The notes under the pieces are model-generated. The model was not told where the DNA came from. It made no database searches and saw nothing but the letters and a program-made list of their open reading frames with translations. A stretch of 64,000 bases of DNA from the NCBI GenBank assembly GCA_026122225.1, contig JANEZZ010002197.1, forward strand, positions 930,001 through 994,000. The letters run 5' to 3'. The position numbers and the translations under genes were made by a program. The DNA is from Heloderma charlesbogerti. Lineage: Eukaryota; Chordata; Lepidosauria; Squamata; Helodermatidae. Below are positions 1-11,999 of the stretch, in pieces. Position 1 is the stretch's first letter, and every line of letters begins with the position of its first letter.

Positions 1-1015
1 ATCTATGTGAAGCCGCTGGGGGCTATCATCAGGAGGTTTGGGTGCGGTGTCATCAATATGTGGATGGCACGCAGCTCTACCTCTCGTTTAAATCTTCACC
101 AGGGTTGGCCGTAGAATCCCTGTCCAAATATCTGCAGATGGCGAGTGGCTGGATGGAAAGGACTAAGCTGAAACTGAACCCTGACAAGACTGAAGTACTT
201 TTGGTGAGAGACAAGGGGAGGTTGACCTGGTGTTGAATGCGGTGCAGCTACCCCTGAAGGACCAGGTCCACAGCCTGGGGGTCATTTTAGACTCCCAGCT
301 GTCCATGGAGGCTCAGGTGTCAGCTGTGAGCCAGACAGCACTGTACCAACTCCATCTGATATGGCAGCTGCGCCCCTACCTTCCCAACCATCTGCTCCCA
401 TCAGTGGTACATGCCCTGGTCTCCTCTCATCTAGACTACTGTAATGCACTCTATGTGAGGTTACCCTTGAAGATGGTTCAAAAGCTGCAGCTGATGCAGA
501 ACGCGGCGGCTTGCCTGATTAAAGACAGCCGCCGATGTGATCACATTACTCAGGTGCTGAACGAGTTGCACTGGTTACCAGTTGTTTTCCTGGCCAAATT
601 CAAGGTGTTGGTTTTGACCTTTAAAACCCTATATGGTTCCGGTCCAGCCTATTTCAAGGAGCGCCTACAGCAACACCAGACGGGCCGCTCAACAAGATCA
701 GCCTCAGATGGCCTTCTGTCTGTCCCATCAGCCAGGATGGTAAGGACGAGGGAGAGGGCCTTCTCTGTGGTGGCCCCCACTCTGTGGAACTCCCTCCCTA
801 GGGAACTCTGCCATGCCCCCTCTTTAATGAGCTTCTGCCACGCATTGAAAACTTTGTTGTTCAGGCAGGCATTTGGGGTGGGTTAAGGTATTTTGAGAAA
901 TACGATGTTTTAATGTGGAATTTTATTGTTTTAAACTGTTGTATTATTGGACATTGCCCAGAGTGGCCGGGTGACCAGCCAGATGAGCAATTAAGAAATT
1001 AAATAAATAAATAAA
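1..1015 (+). mobile_element. L2-like LINE, 3' part (cut by window edge)
   Basis: Non-LTR reverse-transcriptase remnant. Frame fragments contain a degraded YADD box (YVDGTQLYLSF), KLNPDKTEVLLV, then SLGVILDSQLS, DYCNALYVRLP, LNELHWLPV and TLWNSLPRELC, the usual order in the L2-type C-terminal region. A frameshift separates two pieces near 232. It ends in a TAAA-rich tail. The same family occurs in reverse at 18362-20378. Confidence 0.85.
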
Positions 1016-1085
1016 AATACTGCTTAGAGCGGTAAAAAAAATGCTGACTAGTCATCAGCCTTAACACACAGTCCTTCAACTGCTG

Positions 1086-1640
1086 ATGGTTCAAAAGAGC
1101 ACCCAGCTGTTGTCGGGAGCTGCCCCTTTTCAGCATGTAATTCCTTTGGTGAGGGAACTGCACTGGTTCCCTATTTGCTACCGGGGCAGGTTTAAGGTTT
1201 TGGTACTAGTGTACAAAGCCCTAAACAACTTGGGAACAGAATACCTGAGAGAGCGCCTCCTCCCTTACCAAACCTGCCTGGTCACTGAGGTCATCAGAGG
1301 GCATGCTGGTGGTGGTTCCACATGGACCTATGGCCCGATTGGAGTCCACCAGAAGAACAGCGTTCAGTGTGGTGGCCCCTTCTCTTTGGAACTCCCTGCC
1401 CTGGAGGTCAGGGAGGCCCCAACATTGTGTTGTTTCTGGCGCCTCCTGAAAACAGCACTGTTCCAGGAGGCACTCCCTTACTGACCAACCACGGCTTTTA
1501 TTGGCATTGTTTTTAAAAAGCATAATTTTAATATGGCATTTTAGCATTTTTATTCTTTTACTATTTTACCTCTTATGTTCACCACTCCGAAATCTGTTTT
1601 AGACATGGAACAGTATACAAATACCATAAATAAATAAATA
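1086..1640 (+). mobile_element. L2-like LINE 3' fragment
   Basis: A second, more diverged copy directly after the first. It reads PLVRELHWFPICYRGRFKVLVLVYKA and YLRERLLPYQT, then loses frame. The ending is an AT-rich tail with taaataaataaa at about 1628-1640. Confidence 0.75.
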
Positions 1641-1679
1641 AATTTTAACAAATGCAAGTCTGTAGGACAGTGGTAACTA

Positions 1680-1791
1680 GTAGCCCTCCAGAGGCTTTGG
1701 CCTACCATGACTCGTACCATGACTCCTGGCTATGCTGTCTAGGGCTCATGCAGGTTGTAGGCCAAAATATCTGGAGGGCCACAAGTTGCCC
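1680..1791. repeat. Fold-back (palindromic) repeat, CCCTCCAG family
   Basis: The left arm gccctccagaggctttggcc is roughly mirrored by ggccaaaatatctggagggc. The same arms occur at 25418-25520, 32056-32168, 48299-48418 and 60257-60372. Probably a short non-autonomous DNA transposon. Confidence 0.55.
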
Positions 1792-1812
1792 AAGGCTTTA
1801 TTTCAGTCTGGA

Positions 1813-1888
1813 CTCAGCTCTAGAAACTCTTTTCAGTGTTTTGGGCTCAGCCCTGGAAACTCTTTTCAGTGCTTTGGGTTCAGCCCTG
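1813..1888. repeat. 33-bp tandem repeat, about 2.3 copies
   Basis: Units start at 1813, 1846 and 1879 and share aaactcttttcagtg and tttggg. No gene is associated. Confidence 0.85.
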
Positions 1889-1948
1889 GTGTGCACAAAG
1901 TAGTTGTGTGTGTCCCTCCACGATGTGATCACTCTCCAATATTGGGGA

Positions 1949-2515
1949 TAAGAACATAAGAAGAGCCCTGCTGGATCAGACCAAGGGTCCATCTAGTCCA
2001 GCATTCTGTTCACAGTGGCCAACAGCTGTCAACCAGGAACCCGCAAGGAGGGCATGAACGCCACAGCACCCTCCTACCCATGTCCCCCAGCAACTGGTGC
2101 ACATAGGCTCACTGCTTCTGGTACTGGAGGTAGCACATAGCCATCAAGACTAGTAGCCCTTGATAGCCTTTTCCTCCAGGAATTTGTCCAGCCCCCTTTG
2201 AAAGCCATCCAAATTGGTGGCCATCACTACATGCTGTGGTGGCGAGTTCCATAGTTTTAGTATGTGCTGTGTAAAGAAATACTTCCTTTTCTCGGTCCTG
2301 AATCTCCCACCAATCAGCTTCATGGGATGACCTTGAGTTCTAGTATTATGAGGGGGGGGAAGTCTCCCTATCCACATTCTCCACACCATGCATAATTTTG
2401 TACACCTCTATCATGTCTCCCCTTACCCTCCTTTGTTCCAAGCTGAACAATCCCAGCTGTTGTAACCTTCTCATAAGGGGCTCCAGCCCCTTGATATAGG
2501 CTTTAGGGCAGTTAC
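1949..2515 (-). mobile_element. CR1-like LINE 3' end, antisense
   Basis: The minus strand encodes a retrotransposon C-terminus including HPMKLIGGRFRTEKRKYFF, LDGFQRGLDKFLEEKAI and KGY. The plus strand starts with the recurring gctggatcagaccaaggg. Related copies are at 28060-29786 (plus) and 57230-58890 (minus). Confidence 0.8.
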
Positions 2516-2679
2516 CTGCTTAGAGAGGACAGCCTTCAAACCACGCAAAACTCTTGACAACTCTCTCATTAGAAACCAGCTTCTTGAATTAATAGTGGAA
2601 AAACATGATGCCCGGAACCTCAAACACAGTAGTCAAAACATTGCTCAGCTCGTTTCAAGAATGAGAGGTTCTAGCCTGG

Positions 2680-3085
2680 AAGGCGCATGCATGCTCAAGG
2701 CCCCATTTGCTGCCAGTCTGTTTTTGAGCACAATTCAAAATGCTAGTCATGCCCTATAAAACCCTAAAGGAGAGGGCCTTCTTGGTGGTGGCCCCCCATT
2801 TATGGAATGATCTCCCTGATGAAGCCTGCCTGGCACCAACATTGTCAACTTTTCAGTGCCAGGTTAAAACTACCCTCTTCTCTCAGATATTTGGCAGCAT
2901 ATAAGGAGTCTCTTTGTCTCTGGCGGGTTTCCATTGTTTAAGATATATGTTGTGTGTGCTATTTGTTCTATGTCATTACGTGAATGGTTTTACACTTTAT
3001 ATAATGTATTTTAATGGCTTTAATTTTTGCAAACTGCCCAGAGACCTTTGGCTATGGGGCGGTAGAGAAATATAAGAAATGAAAT
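2680..3085 (+). mobile_element. L2-like LINE 3' fragment
   Basis: Contains ERAFLVVAPHLWNDLPDEACLA-like coding remnants at 2770-2840, then a non-coding 3' tail with the motif gcccagagacctttgg and an AT-rich end. Confidence 0.65.
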
Positions 3086-3094
3086 GAAAATGAA

Positions 3095-3226
3095 GGGTGC
3101 AACCGTATGCATATTTAGACTGGAAAAAGTCCTACAACTCCCAGCATTCCCCAGCCATCCATGCTGGCTGAGGAATGCTGGAAGTTTTAAGACTTTTGCC
3201 TGTCTAAACATGGATAGGATTGCACC
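3095..3226. repeat. Palindromic MITE, GGGYGCA family (older copy)
   Basis: Arms: gggtgcaaccgtatgcatat, then ctacaactcccagcattccc, mirrored by gctgaggaatgctggaag and tgtctaaacatggataggat. Diverged relative of the near-perfect copy at 55327-55463. Confidence 0.75.
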
Positions 3227-3910
3227 AGAAATGGTTTTTAGTAAGTCAGCTGCAAAGTCATTTGTTTACTTGCATTGATGTAGCTACGTTCAAAGCAGGG
3301 ACCCAGGCCGGATTGACTGAAGACAGAGGTGACAAAGATGTGGGTGGATGCCACCCTCAAAAATGAGCTTGAAGGTCATGTTCAAGGTCACACATCACTG
3401 CATGGCATGGGTTAAGCTACTTCGGGGGAAACTGTTGCAGCTCTGAAAATGTTGGCTTGGATCACCTGTAGACAGAATTGGATACAGATGTATCTAACAG
3501 CATGCACACTGTGATGGAGGGCAAAGCATATTACCACACCATGTATGTGCATATATTGGCATACAAAGCTCTGTGGCACATATAGTAGTGACCCATGTTG
3601 GAGTCATGGGTGGTGACCAATCATCATGAGCTCTATAGGGGAGTAAAAAAGGCTGGCACAAAGTAGTGGATACTTTGCAGTGTAAAGGTCTAGCCAATGG
3701 AGATAACCTTTGCAGTGTGGTAGAAAGTCTGTTACTAGTTTTAGGTGAAAAGCAGCTCAAAGATCTCAAAGAAAACTTCAGTGCTCAACAGAGTAACTTG
3801 ATCCAGGCATAACAGTAAACCAAAATACTTAGGAATCTAACTTACCATTATATTGGAACCAGGCCACTGTGTCGAGCCCTGAAGTTTGATATGATAGCGT
3901 TGAGCTGCTT

Positions 3911-4585
3911 TTCACCTAAAACGAAGATCATGGCATCTGGCCCCATCGCTTCCTGGCATATAGAAGGGGAAGAAATGGAAGCTGTGACAGATTTTATTTT
4001 CTTGGGCTCCAAGATCACTGCAGACGGTGACTGTAGCCATGAAATTAAAAGACGCTTGCTCCTTGGGAGGAAAGCTATGGCAAACCTAGACAGCATAGTA
4101 AGAAGCAGAGACATCACCTTGCCGACAAAGGTCCGTCTAATCAAAGCTATGGTTTTCCCAGTAGCAACGTATGGCTGTGAGAGCTGGACTATAAGGAAGG
4201 CCGAGCGCCGAAGAATTGATGCTTTCAAACTGTGGTGCTGGAGAAGACTCTTATGAGTCCCCTGGACTACAAGGAGGTCAAATCAGTCCATCCTAAAGGA
4301 AATCAACCCTGAGTGCTCATTGGAAGGACAGATACTGAAGCTGAAGCTCCAATATTTTGGCCACCTAATGTGAAGAGAAAACTCTCTGGAAAAGACCCTG
4401 ATGCTGGGAAAGACTGAAGGCAAAAGGAGAAGGGGACAGCAGAGGATGAGATGGCTAGATAGCATCACCGATGCAATATGAACTTGAGCACGCTCCGGGA
4501 GAGAGCGCAGGACAGGAAGGCCTGGCGTGTTATGGTCCATGGGGTCACGAAGAGTCGGACACGACTGAACAACAACATCTGGTAG
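3911..4585 (+). mobile_element. BovB (RTE) LINE fragment, 3' part
   Basis: Encodes the BovB reverse-transcriptase C-terminus: KIMASGPIASW, DFIFLGSKITADGD, RSRDITLPTKVRLIKAMVFP, YGCESWTIRKAE, then WTTRRSNQS and KLKLQYFGHLM, ending cacgactgaacaacaac. Several stops (e.g. TGA after RRLL at about 4254) show that it is dead. Confidence 0.88.
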
Positions 4586-5024
4586 TCTCCTTTAGGATTC
4601 TGGCTTGTCAGGAACTAGCAAACATGTGGGCACATGCTGCGTGATTGCTTCTGCTTGGCTTCTCCTGCCAGCAGGAGTAGTCAAACGAAGTAAGAAAGCT
4701 CTGTCCTAGTAAGCATGATGTCCAAACTGGGATCCTTGGCTTGTTAAGTCTCGTAACAAACGTGCATCATAAACCAGTGTTTGGTCTTGGTTTAGGATTC
4801 TGGCTTCCTAGGAGAGCATCATGTGTCTGCAGTGCCACCATTTATTCCAGCCCTGTTGCTTAACAACCTCCTCACACTCTTTAGGCAAGTAATTACAAGC
4901 TGCTGACATTCTGTAAACCTTCTACCTTCGCATTATTGAACATAATTGCTTGCAAGCAACTTACATTGGACATTTTGCATCTACATGCACATGCTTTTAT
5001 CTTGTACCTGCTTTAAAGGGTATG

Positions 5025-5815
5025 TTGTTGTTGTTCAGTCGTGTCCGACTCTTCGTGACCCCATGGACCATAGCACGCCAGGCCTTCCTGTCCTGCGTTC
5101 TCTCCCGGAGCGTGCTCAAGTTCATATTCATTGCATCCGTGATGCTATCTAGCCATCTCATCCTCTGCCGTCCCCTTCTCCTTTTGCCTTCAGTCTTTCC
5201 CAGCATCAGGGTCTTTTCCAGAGAGTTTTCTCTTCGCATTAGGTGGCCAAAATATTGGAGCTTCAGCTTCAGTATCTGTCCTTCCAATGAGCAGTCAGGG
5301 TTGATTTCCTTTAGGACTGACTGATTTGACCTCCTTGCAGTCCAGGGGACTCGTAAGAGTCTTCTCCAGCACCACAGTTCAAAAGCATCAATTCTTCGGC
5401 GTTCAGCCTTCCTTATAGTTCAGCTCTCACAGCCATACATTACTACTGGGAAAACCATAGCTTTGATTAGACGGACCTTTGTCGGCAAGGTGATGTCTCT
5501 GCTTCTTACTATGCTGTCTAGGTTGGCCATAGCTTTCCTCCCAAGGAGCAAGCGTCTTTTAATTTCATGGCTATAGTCACCGTCTGCGGTGATCTTGGAG
5601 CCCAAGAAAGTAAAATCTGTCACTGCTTCCATTTCTTCCCCTTCTATACGCCAGGAAGTGATGGGGCCAGATGCCATGATCTTCGTTTTTTGAGTTTCAA
5701 ACCAGCTTTTGCACTCTTCTCTTTCACCCTCAACAAGAGGCTCTTGAGATCCTCTTCGCTTTATGCCATTAGGGTGGTATCGTCTGCATATCGGAGGTTG
5801 TATTTATGGTCATAA
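5025..5815 (-). mobile_element. BovB (RTE) LINE fragment, inverted partner
   Basis: Minus-strand copy of the same family, inverted relative to 3911-4585. It extends further upstream to the catalytic YADD (codons at 5790-5779) in LRYADDTTLMA. It then reads KTKIMASGPITSW through RLIKAMVFPVVMYGCES, with a later segment LKLQYFGHLMRRENSLEKTL to AWRAMVHGVTKSRTRL. Ends at ttgttgttgttcagtcg on the plus strand. Confidence 0.9.
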
Positions 5816-7247
5816 CTTTGTAAACAATTCAAAGAATTTGTTCATTCCATGCATCAAATTATAGGAAATGAGTTGTCTAACTAATCTGTAATGGCCTTGA
5901 AATAGCTGCATGGAATGGTTAAAACAGTACAGCAGTTCAAAATCATAGTTTCTGCCATAATTTCTGGTGTTTTGGTCACTCAAGCCCTTATGGCACGTCA
6001 CCTGTCAAAGATACATTTCCACTGGTATTATATGTTTGGTCGCACATCGCCTTAATTTCATTTGGTGTCTAGTATATCTGAAGCAGTTCATTGCTTTTGG
6101 AGCTGCAAGTTTTCGCCAAAGTAGCCTAATCCATGCTTCTCTGGGATATGGGACCTTAAAAATAACCCCCAGGATGATTTTTGGCAGCGGCATCCATCCA
6201 CACCTCCTTTGTCAGCCTACATACAATTGATCTGGGACGAGTGCTGCCTGCTTTTCACATGCCAACACTGGTTACTCACTTTCTAAGCACTTATTGACGT
6301 TGGTAGGCTTACTATTTGCAACTAGGATATTTGAAGAACTGCCTTCTCTCGCATGAGTCCACCTGCCTGGCTATTCATTGGAGGCCTTTCTCCATATCCC
6401 ACTGTGATCCGAGGATCAGGTATCCAGAACCCAAATTGCGGAACTTCCTACTTGGGAACTAATAACGCAGTTAGGTAATTTTAGACACTGGACTTCATGG
6501 TCTTACTCTCCACCTCCAACGAGCAGGGATGGGTAACTCAGGCCCAGTGGCCAAATCTAGCCCTCTGGGGTTCCCCAGACACCATGGCCCCATCCCCTTT
6601 CCCCAAGCTACTGATCACTGGATGGTTTCCTGGCTTTTGTGCAGTTTCCCCTCTTCTAAAAGGTTGAAATGTCTACCCTGAACCTTAGTTACTTGCAGGA
6701 AGAAATAAAATATGCAGGTAATTTTGGGTTTTTGGACCCACCCTTTTTGCCTTTGGTCCTGCCTACCGCTGGAATGCAGCCCCCAAGAGCTTCTTGGAAA
6801 TGGAATTCAGCCCTTCAGCCAAGAGGTTCTGCGCCACCATTTTAGACAGCGATTGGTGTGCATTACTCTACTTGCTTCAAGATGCAATACACCAACCCTG
6901 CTAATTTATTATAAGCCTTCTGCCGGGTGGGATCCTGCACTTCTGCCCCAGTGTCCTGTCCTGGGGAAACCCAGACCCCCCCACACACACTTTGGCTTTT
7001 CAGCATCTGGTGAAGACTTTTCTGCTTTGCCAACCTTTTGCATTATCTTAAAGGGAGGGATTTTGGAATTGTGCTTTTGCTGGTTCTGGGATTTGTTGGC
7101 ACTATTTTATTTTTCAGATTGTACTAAGTTGGATTCAGGCTGGAGTAGACCCATTGAGTAGATTCACGCAGCAGTTAACCATGCCACAGGACTGTCGCAG
7201 ATAATGGTCTTGGCCCTGAACCTGGCTTTGAATCTCCACTCATTCAT
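5816..7247. other. No gene recognised
   Basis: AT-rich intergenic DNA. Open frames of 60-150 codons here have no recognisable domain or codon signal. cagggatgggtaactcaggc near 6524 resembles a hAT-type end, but I found no partner. Confidence 0.5.
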
Positions 7248-8060
7248 GGAGGCAGTGTGATGTAGAGGTTAGTGTCAAGACTGGTACTGCAGAGATTCAA
7301 ACCCCCAGTCTAGCATGAAGCTCAAGGTAGGTGACTTTGGGGCATTCGCTGAGAGCCAGTGTGGTGTAGTGGCGAGAGTGTTGGGCTAGAAGCTGCAGAC
7401 AAGAAAGTTCCCTGACCCTCTTGTCCTTTGTGACTGGCCAGTGCATCTACCTGGGGAATGTACAGTGCATCAAATCATAGGCTCCTTCTGATGTTCCCAC
7501 TTCTGTACTAATGCATTCAGAATAAAGATAAACCATTTGGTGTTTTTTTTTAAAAAAAAAACCCCGCATGATTAAAAGGGGGTTATCACAGTACACATAT
7601 TATCTCATATTTGTCCTAACACAATTGGGATATGTTTATATATAGAAAAAGTCTAATAAAGAGAGCCAGGGTGGTATAGTGAATAGTGTTGGACTGGGAG
7701 ATCCGGGTTCTACTCCTCACTCGGCCATGGAAGCTCACTGGGTGACTTTGGGCCAGTCACAGACTCTCAGCCCAACCCACCTCACAGGGTTGATGTTGTG
7801 AGGATAAACTGGAGAGGAGGATAATGTAAACCGCCTTGGGTTCCTTGCAAGAGGAAAAAAGGGGGGGCATAAATGCAATAAATAAATAAATGCAATATGT
7901 AAATAAATACAATCAATCAATCAATCTTCACTGTCTCTCAGCCTACCCTACCTCACAGGATTATTGTAAGGAAAAAATGAGGGATGGAAAAAGTATCACG
8001 TATACCACCTTGAGCTCCTTGGCAGAAATACAGAATACAAAATGTGAGTAACAATAAATA
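7248..8060 (+). mobile_element. Cluster of tRNA-derived SINE copies
   Basis: At least three heads of one SINE: about 7248-7350, 7351-7480 and 7661-7925, with a further tail at about 7930-8060. Heads share gagagccagtgtggtgtagtg and gttggactgg (box A region), a box-B-like gggttctactcc, then gggtgactttgggccagtcac and cctcacagggttg. Tails are taaataaa-rich. This is the common squamate tRNA-type SINE pattern. Confidence 0.75.
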
Positions 8061-11000
8061 AAGCTCGGTGGATCTTGGGTCAGTCACTCTTCTGTAGCCA
8101 AGGCTCAGCATGAGGTGGAGGAAAGGTGAGATACAAGAGAAGTAAAGACCAGAGTGAAAGTTTGAATTTCATCTGCTTAACAAAGCAATCATCAATAGGT
8201 TCTCCCAAAAACAAAACAAAAAACCCTTCAGCAGTGCAGTAGGGAGAATAAACCTCTTACAAAACAAACTATAGATTTCCTATACAGAGATTTACGCTAA
8301 AAAGGGTTAGGGACTGCCAAGGCCATAAATTTGATTTTATAACATGCCCAAGGAGCATCTTAAGTAATTCTAAAGCAGGAAAAGAACCATCAGCTTTATT
8401 TCTGAACAAAACTGCCAGAAATCTGTAGTGCCAGAAATGGCACTACAGATTAAGCCTGTTTCATCAGGCCCAGGCCTCATCACTGACGGTAGAAAGCTCA
8501 ATTTGGCGTCTGAAACCTGGAATTTGGGAAGCAAAAATTCAAGTGCCCGAGTATGTGCAGAGTACCTCTACCTCACCACTTCATAATCACAGCACACCCT
8601 CCATATACTCCCAAGATTTGAGCAGCACTGTTCCCAAGACATTTAGTAAAGATCCCAGGCAGACCTGAGCCCCAGTACTTTTCTTTTAAGAAATTAAGCA
8701 ATGGCGGCTTCAATTTGGGCTGAACACTTTTCCTCCTTAAGCAAAACATCACTTGCCCTGTTTCCGCAATAAATATATCCATGCATGGAAACAGCCTTCC
8801 ACAGGCAACTTGCTATGCTGGGGTGATGGGAAAGAACAAAAGAGTCCCAAAACAGCCTGCTGTATGCAGAGAATGGAAATAATTCCCATCTATAGCAGCT
8901 TGCAGCCATGTTACATCTTACTCCAAGAGCATTTTTGCTGCCTCTTGCATTTTATGGCCTTTTGACCCCATTTACAACCCTCCACCCCCACCCCATACGC
9001 CATGCATGTCTGTATTTGCCAGCTAATTATACACTTCATATAATGAACTAGGCTCCAGCTCTGAAAGCTTGTCACATTAATTTAATATGCCACAAAATTA
9101 GTACAACAGACTAAATAGCTACTCTGCTGGAACTGAACAAATACAAGAGTCGTGTGACCTTAAAAGATTAATATTTTGTGGCATCAGCTTTCACATGCTG
9201 AAACACACTTGGCCAGACACACGAAGTGGATAGGAGCACAGGAAAGTGTGAAGGGAAAAAGCTTTTTGTAAGGTGAGAGACGCTATCTGAATGTGTTTGC
9301 AGCTCTATAGAAATCCTATAATGGATTTCTATAGAGCCACATAGGTCCAGTAGCATTTGATATTGCTGGGAGTTTATCTTGATTCACTGGGCCAAAATGC
9401 CTTCTTTGGCTTGAATTTAACATTCACTTAATAAAATGCATTTTTTACTCAGACATTTGCTAAAGCTTATTTCAAGATAATTTGCTTGCTCATGAATTGG
9501 TGCAGACCCTTTTCACACTGCTAGGAATCTGCAAGGCCATCAGGCTGCAGAAGTCTGAAAGAACACAAAGCTGCTTTTTATATTGGGGGAAAAAAGGACA
9601 TTCCTAGGCCTTGTGGACACAAAATTAAATTAAAAAGCTGCAAAGCTGTACTCAGCTTCTGCTAAGCTTCACAATCCAAGGGCTCTTACCAGGAACACTG
9701 CTTAGTAATTTAATGTGAATGCAGCCTTGTAAATAAGCCCACAAGAGTTAGTAGCCTGCAAAAAAAATAGTACTAGCTTGCTGGGAGCTGGCAGATGAAG
9801 ACAAGAGCTTTATGCTGCATTTCTACGTTGGGCATGAAGTTGCTTCCCTCCCCTGGAAGCCCATGTGGTTTCCATGGTGGGTGCATAGAAACCCAAACCT
9901 CCTCTACCAGCCTGCTCAGTTGCCTGCATGCCATTCCTGATCACCTATGGCTGCCAGGCGAGTGCTTAAATACAGTTGCATTCATGGAGATTTTAATGTT
10001 AATTGTTGTAATATTTTTACAGATCTTTTAATTAGCAGGCTGCATTTCTTCATTCCTAGTTCCTACACTAAACATGAATGAAGCACAAAGATGACAATTG
10101 GAAGCCACTCACAAGAAATAGGTTTGCCTTTAAAAGGTCTGTGAAAATACATGAATGCTGTAAAGGAAGCATGTGTGTCTATGTCCCAAAACCTTCTAGA
10201 GACAGACCTGCACAATCTCTGCCCTATAAAGCCAGATGCAGTTCACAAGCTCACCTCAATCTCAAAGCACCTGGCATGCCAAAATTCACGGCTGATGGGC
10301 CGCATTCATTTTGGAGGGTCACAAGGCATGCAAGGCCTGCTCCAGGACAACCTGAACTGCACACCTAATTCCTTTCTTATGACTTTGTAGAGTCTACAGT
10401 AGCTGGCTGCCATCTTTGTCATACAGAGAAGCATGGTATGATGGCTCCATGCTTCTCTCCGCACGGAGAAAAGGGCAGTCCATTTCTCAGTGCAGAAAAA
10501 AGAGCAACTGCTAAATGCCTCTTTCTGCCCAAAGAATGGGGATGGATGACATCAGGGGACGGGGCTTCAGGGGACGGGGCTTCAGGGAAAAGCCCCTTGG
10601 CATCACCCACCCACTCGGTTGGTCCCAGGAGACAATCCACCTCCAGGATCAATCCAGTTCCCCACCCCCTTATAGAGAGTAGCAACCCTCCGGTTGGCTG
10701 AGCAATAAAGACATTTTGATACACACATTAATTTGGATCACTTCGCTATTTCCAGCCATGAAATATTTCCTCTTATCCACACAAGCTGTTGTACCTTAAA
10801 GTACAGCAGGGATGCAGTTGAAATCTGCAAGCTTCCAGATGCATTCCCTTAACTTTGAAGCCTCCCAGAGAAACCTAATTCCATTGCTCCTCCCCGCAAG
10901 AAGGATTTTGGGGTGTGTGCATATTTTTAAAGTACAGCAGCTTGTTGTTGTACTAAGCCAAAGAATTAAGTATGAGAACTGGTAACAGCACTAACTTGAC

Positions 11001-11999
11001 AGGTTCCCTCTTGGAGCATGTACAGAGTGGCCCTTGCTAAATAGGGAATGGCTTACAGAAGTCTATGCTCAGGGAAAAGGTGCTTTCAAGACAGAGGCTG
11101 ACCTTAGCTCCAGCCTCTGCCATTTTAGGAATCAAACACTGACTGGCAAGAGAAAAAAAAGTAAGACACGGTTTTTGGTTTCCACTACTAACTCAGTGTA
11201 CTTTATTCACCTGCAGCCTACAGCTGAACAGCCAACACTGGACAGAGTTCAGTAGCACTGAGGAATGATCAGATCTCCCCTCCGCACACCCCTCTCCCCA
11301 ATTCAGGAATGGCTTTCGTTTTTGTGGGCGACTTTCAAAGAAAACCCCACCCCAAAGAAAAAAGGCATTAAGAAAAGGTGGACCCAGGTTTGTAAAAAGC
11401 CCATCTTTCAGACTCATGCTGGAACTTCCTGCTTAGCCACCTGGTCTTTTTTTGTACACTGATTCAAGAAGTCGGCACTTGGGGCTGCAATTCTGGACCT
11501 GGCACTGAAAGGCACGCGTCAGATACCCTGTACAAGAAACTGTCATGCTTGCTTTCCAATGAGGATGGGAAACTGAAGAGGATCCCAGGATGAGCCTGAG
11601 AAAAGTGCGGAGGCAGAGAAGGGATGCGAGAGATAGGTTCTTTAAAAAAAATGCTTCTTGGAAGGCATTAGATTCCCTACCTAACAAGGTAAGCTTGAAA
11701 AGCACCCAAATTTTAAAAGCCCCTAAGCATCGATAGCTGCATAGTTAGAAGCAGGTGTCTCTCACCCCCTCTGCCTTCTTTTAAGAATTTTGAACAGCTA
11801 CAGAACTGTTGCCTCTCCCCATACACTGTAAGAAATTTAAGAAAAGGGTTATTTAAAAAAGTTATGAAATTGTATGGAGTTTAACAGGTACACTGTAGAC
11901 CCTAGCACACAGTTACCCATCTAGCTTTCTTTTTTTGTAAAAAAAGAAAAAAGGATTTCCTGTTTACTTGAAAGACCAATAGAAAATAAAAGTAGTACT
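8061..11999. other. Downstream intergenic DNA, no gene recognised
   Basis: No coding region is supported. It contains a 15-bp perfect hairpin at 9302-9337, a short hairpin at about 10424-10459 and a 16-bp duplication ggggacggggcttca at about 10556-10585. The part nearest 12 kb could be distal KPNB1 3' UTR (AATAAA at 11202-11207, minus strand). Confidence 0.5.
9302..9337. repeat. Perfect 15-bp hairpin
   Basis: gctctatagaaatcc, loop tataat, then its exact reverse complement. No flanking repeat or gene explains it. Confidence 0.85.
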
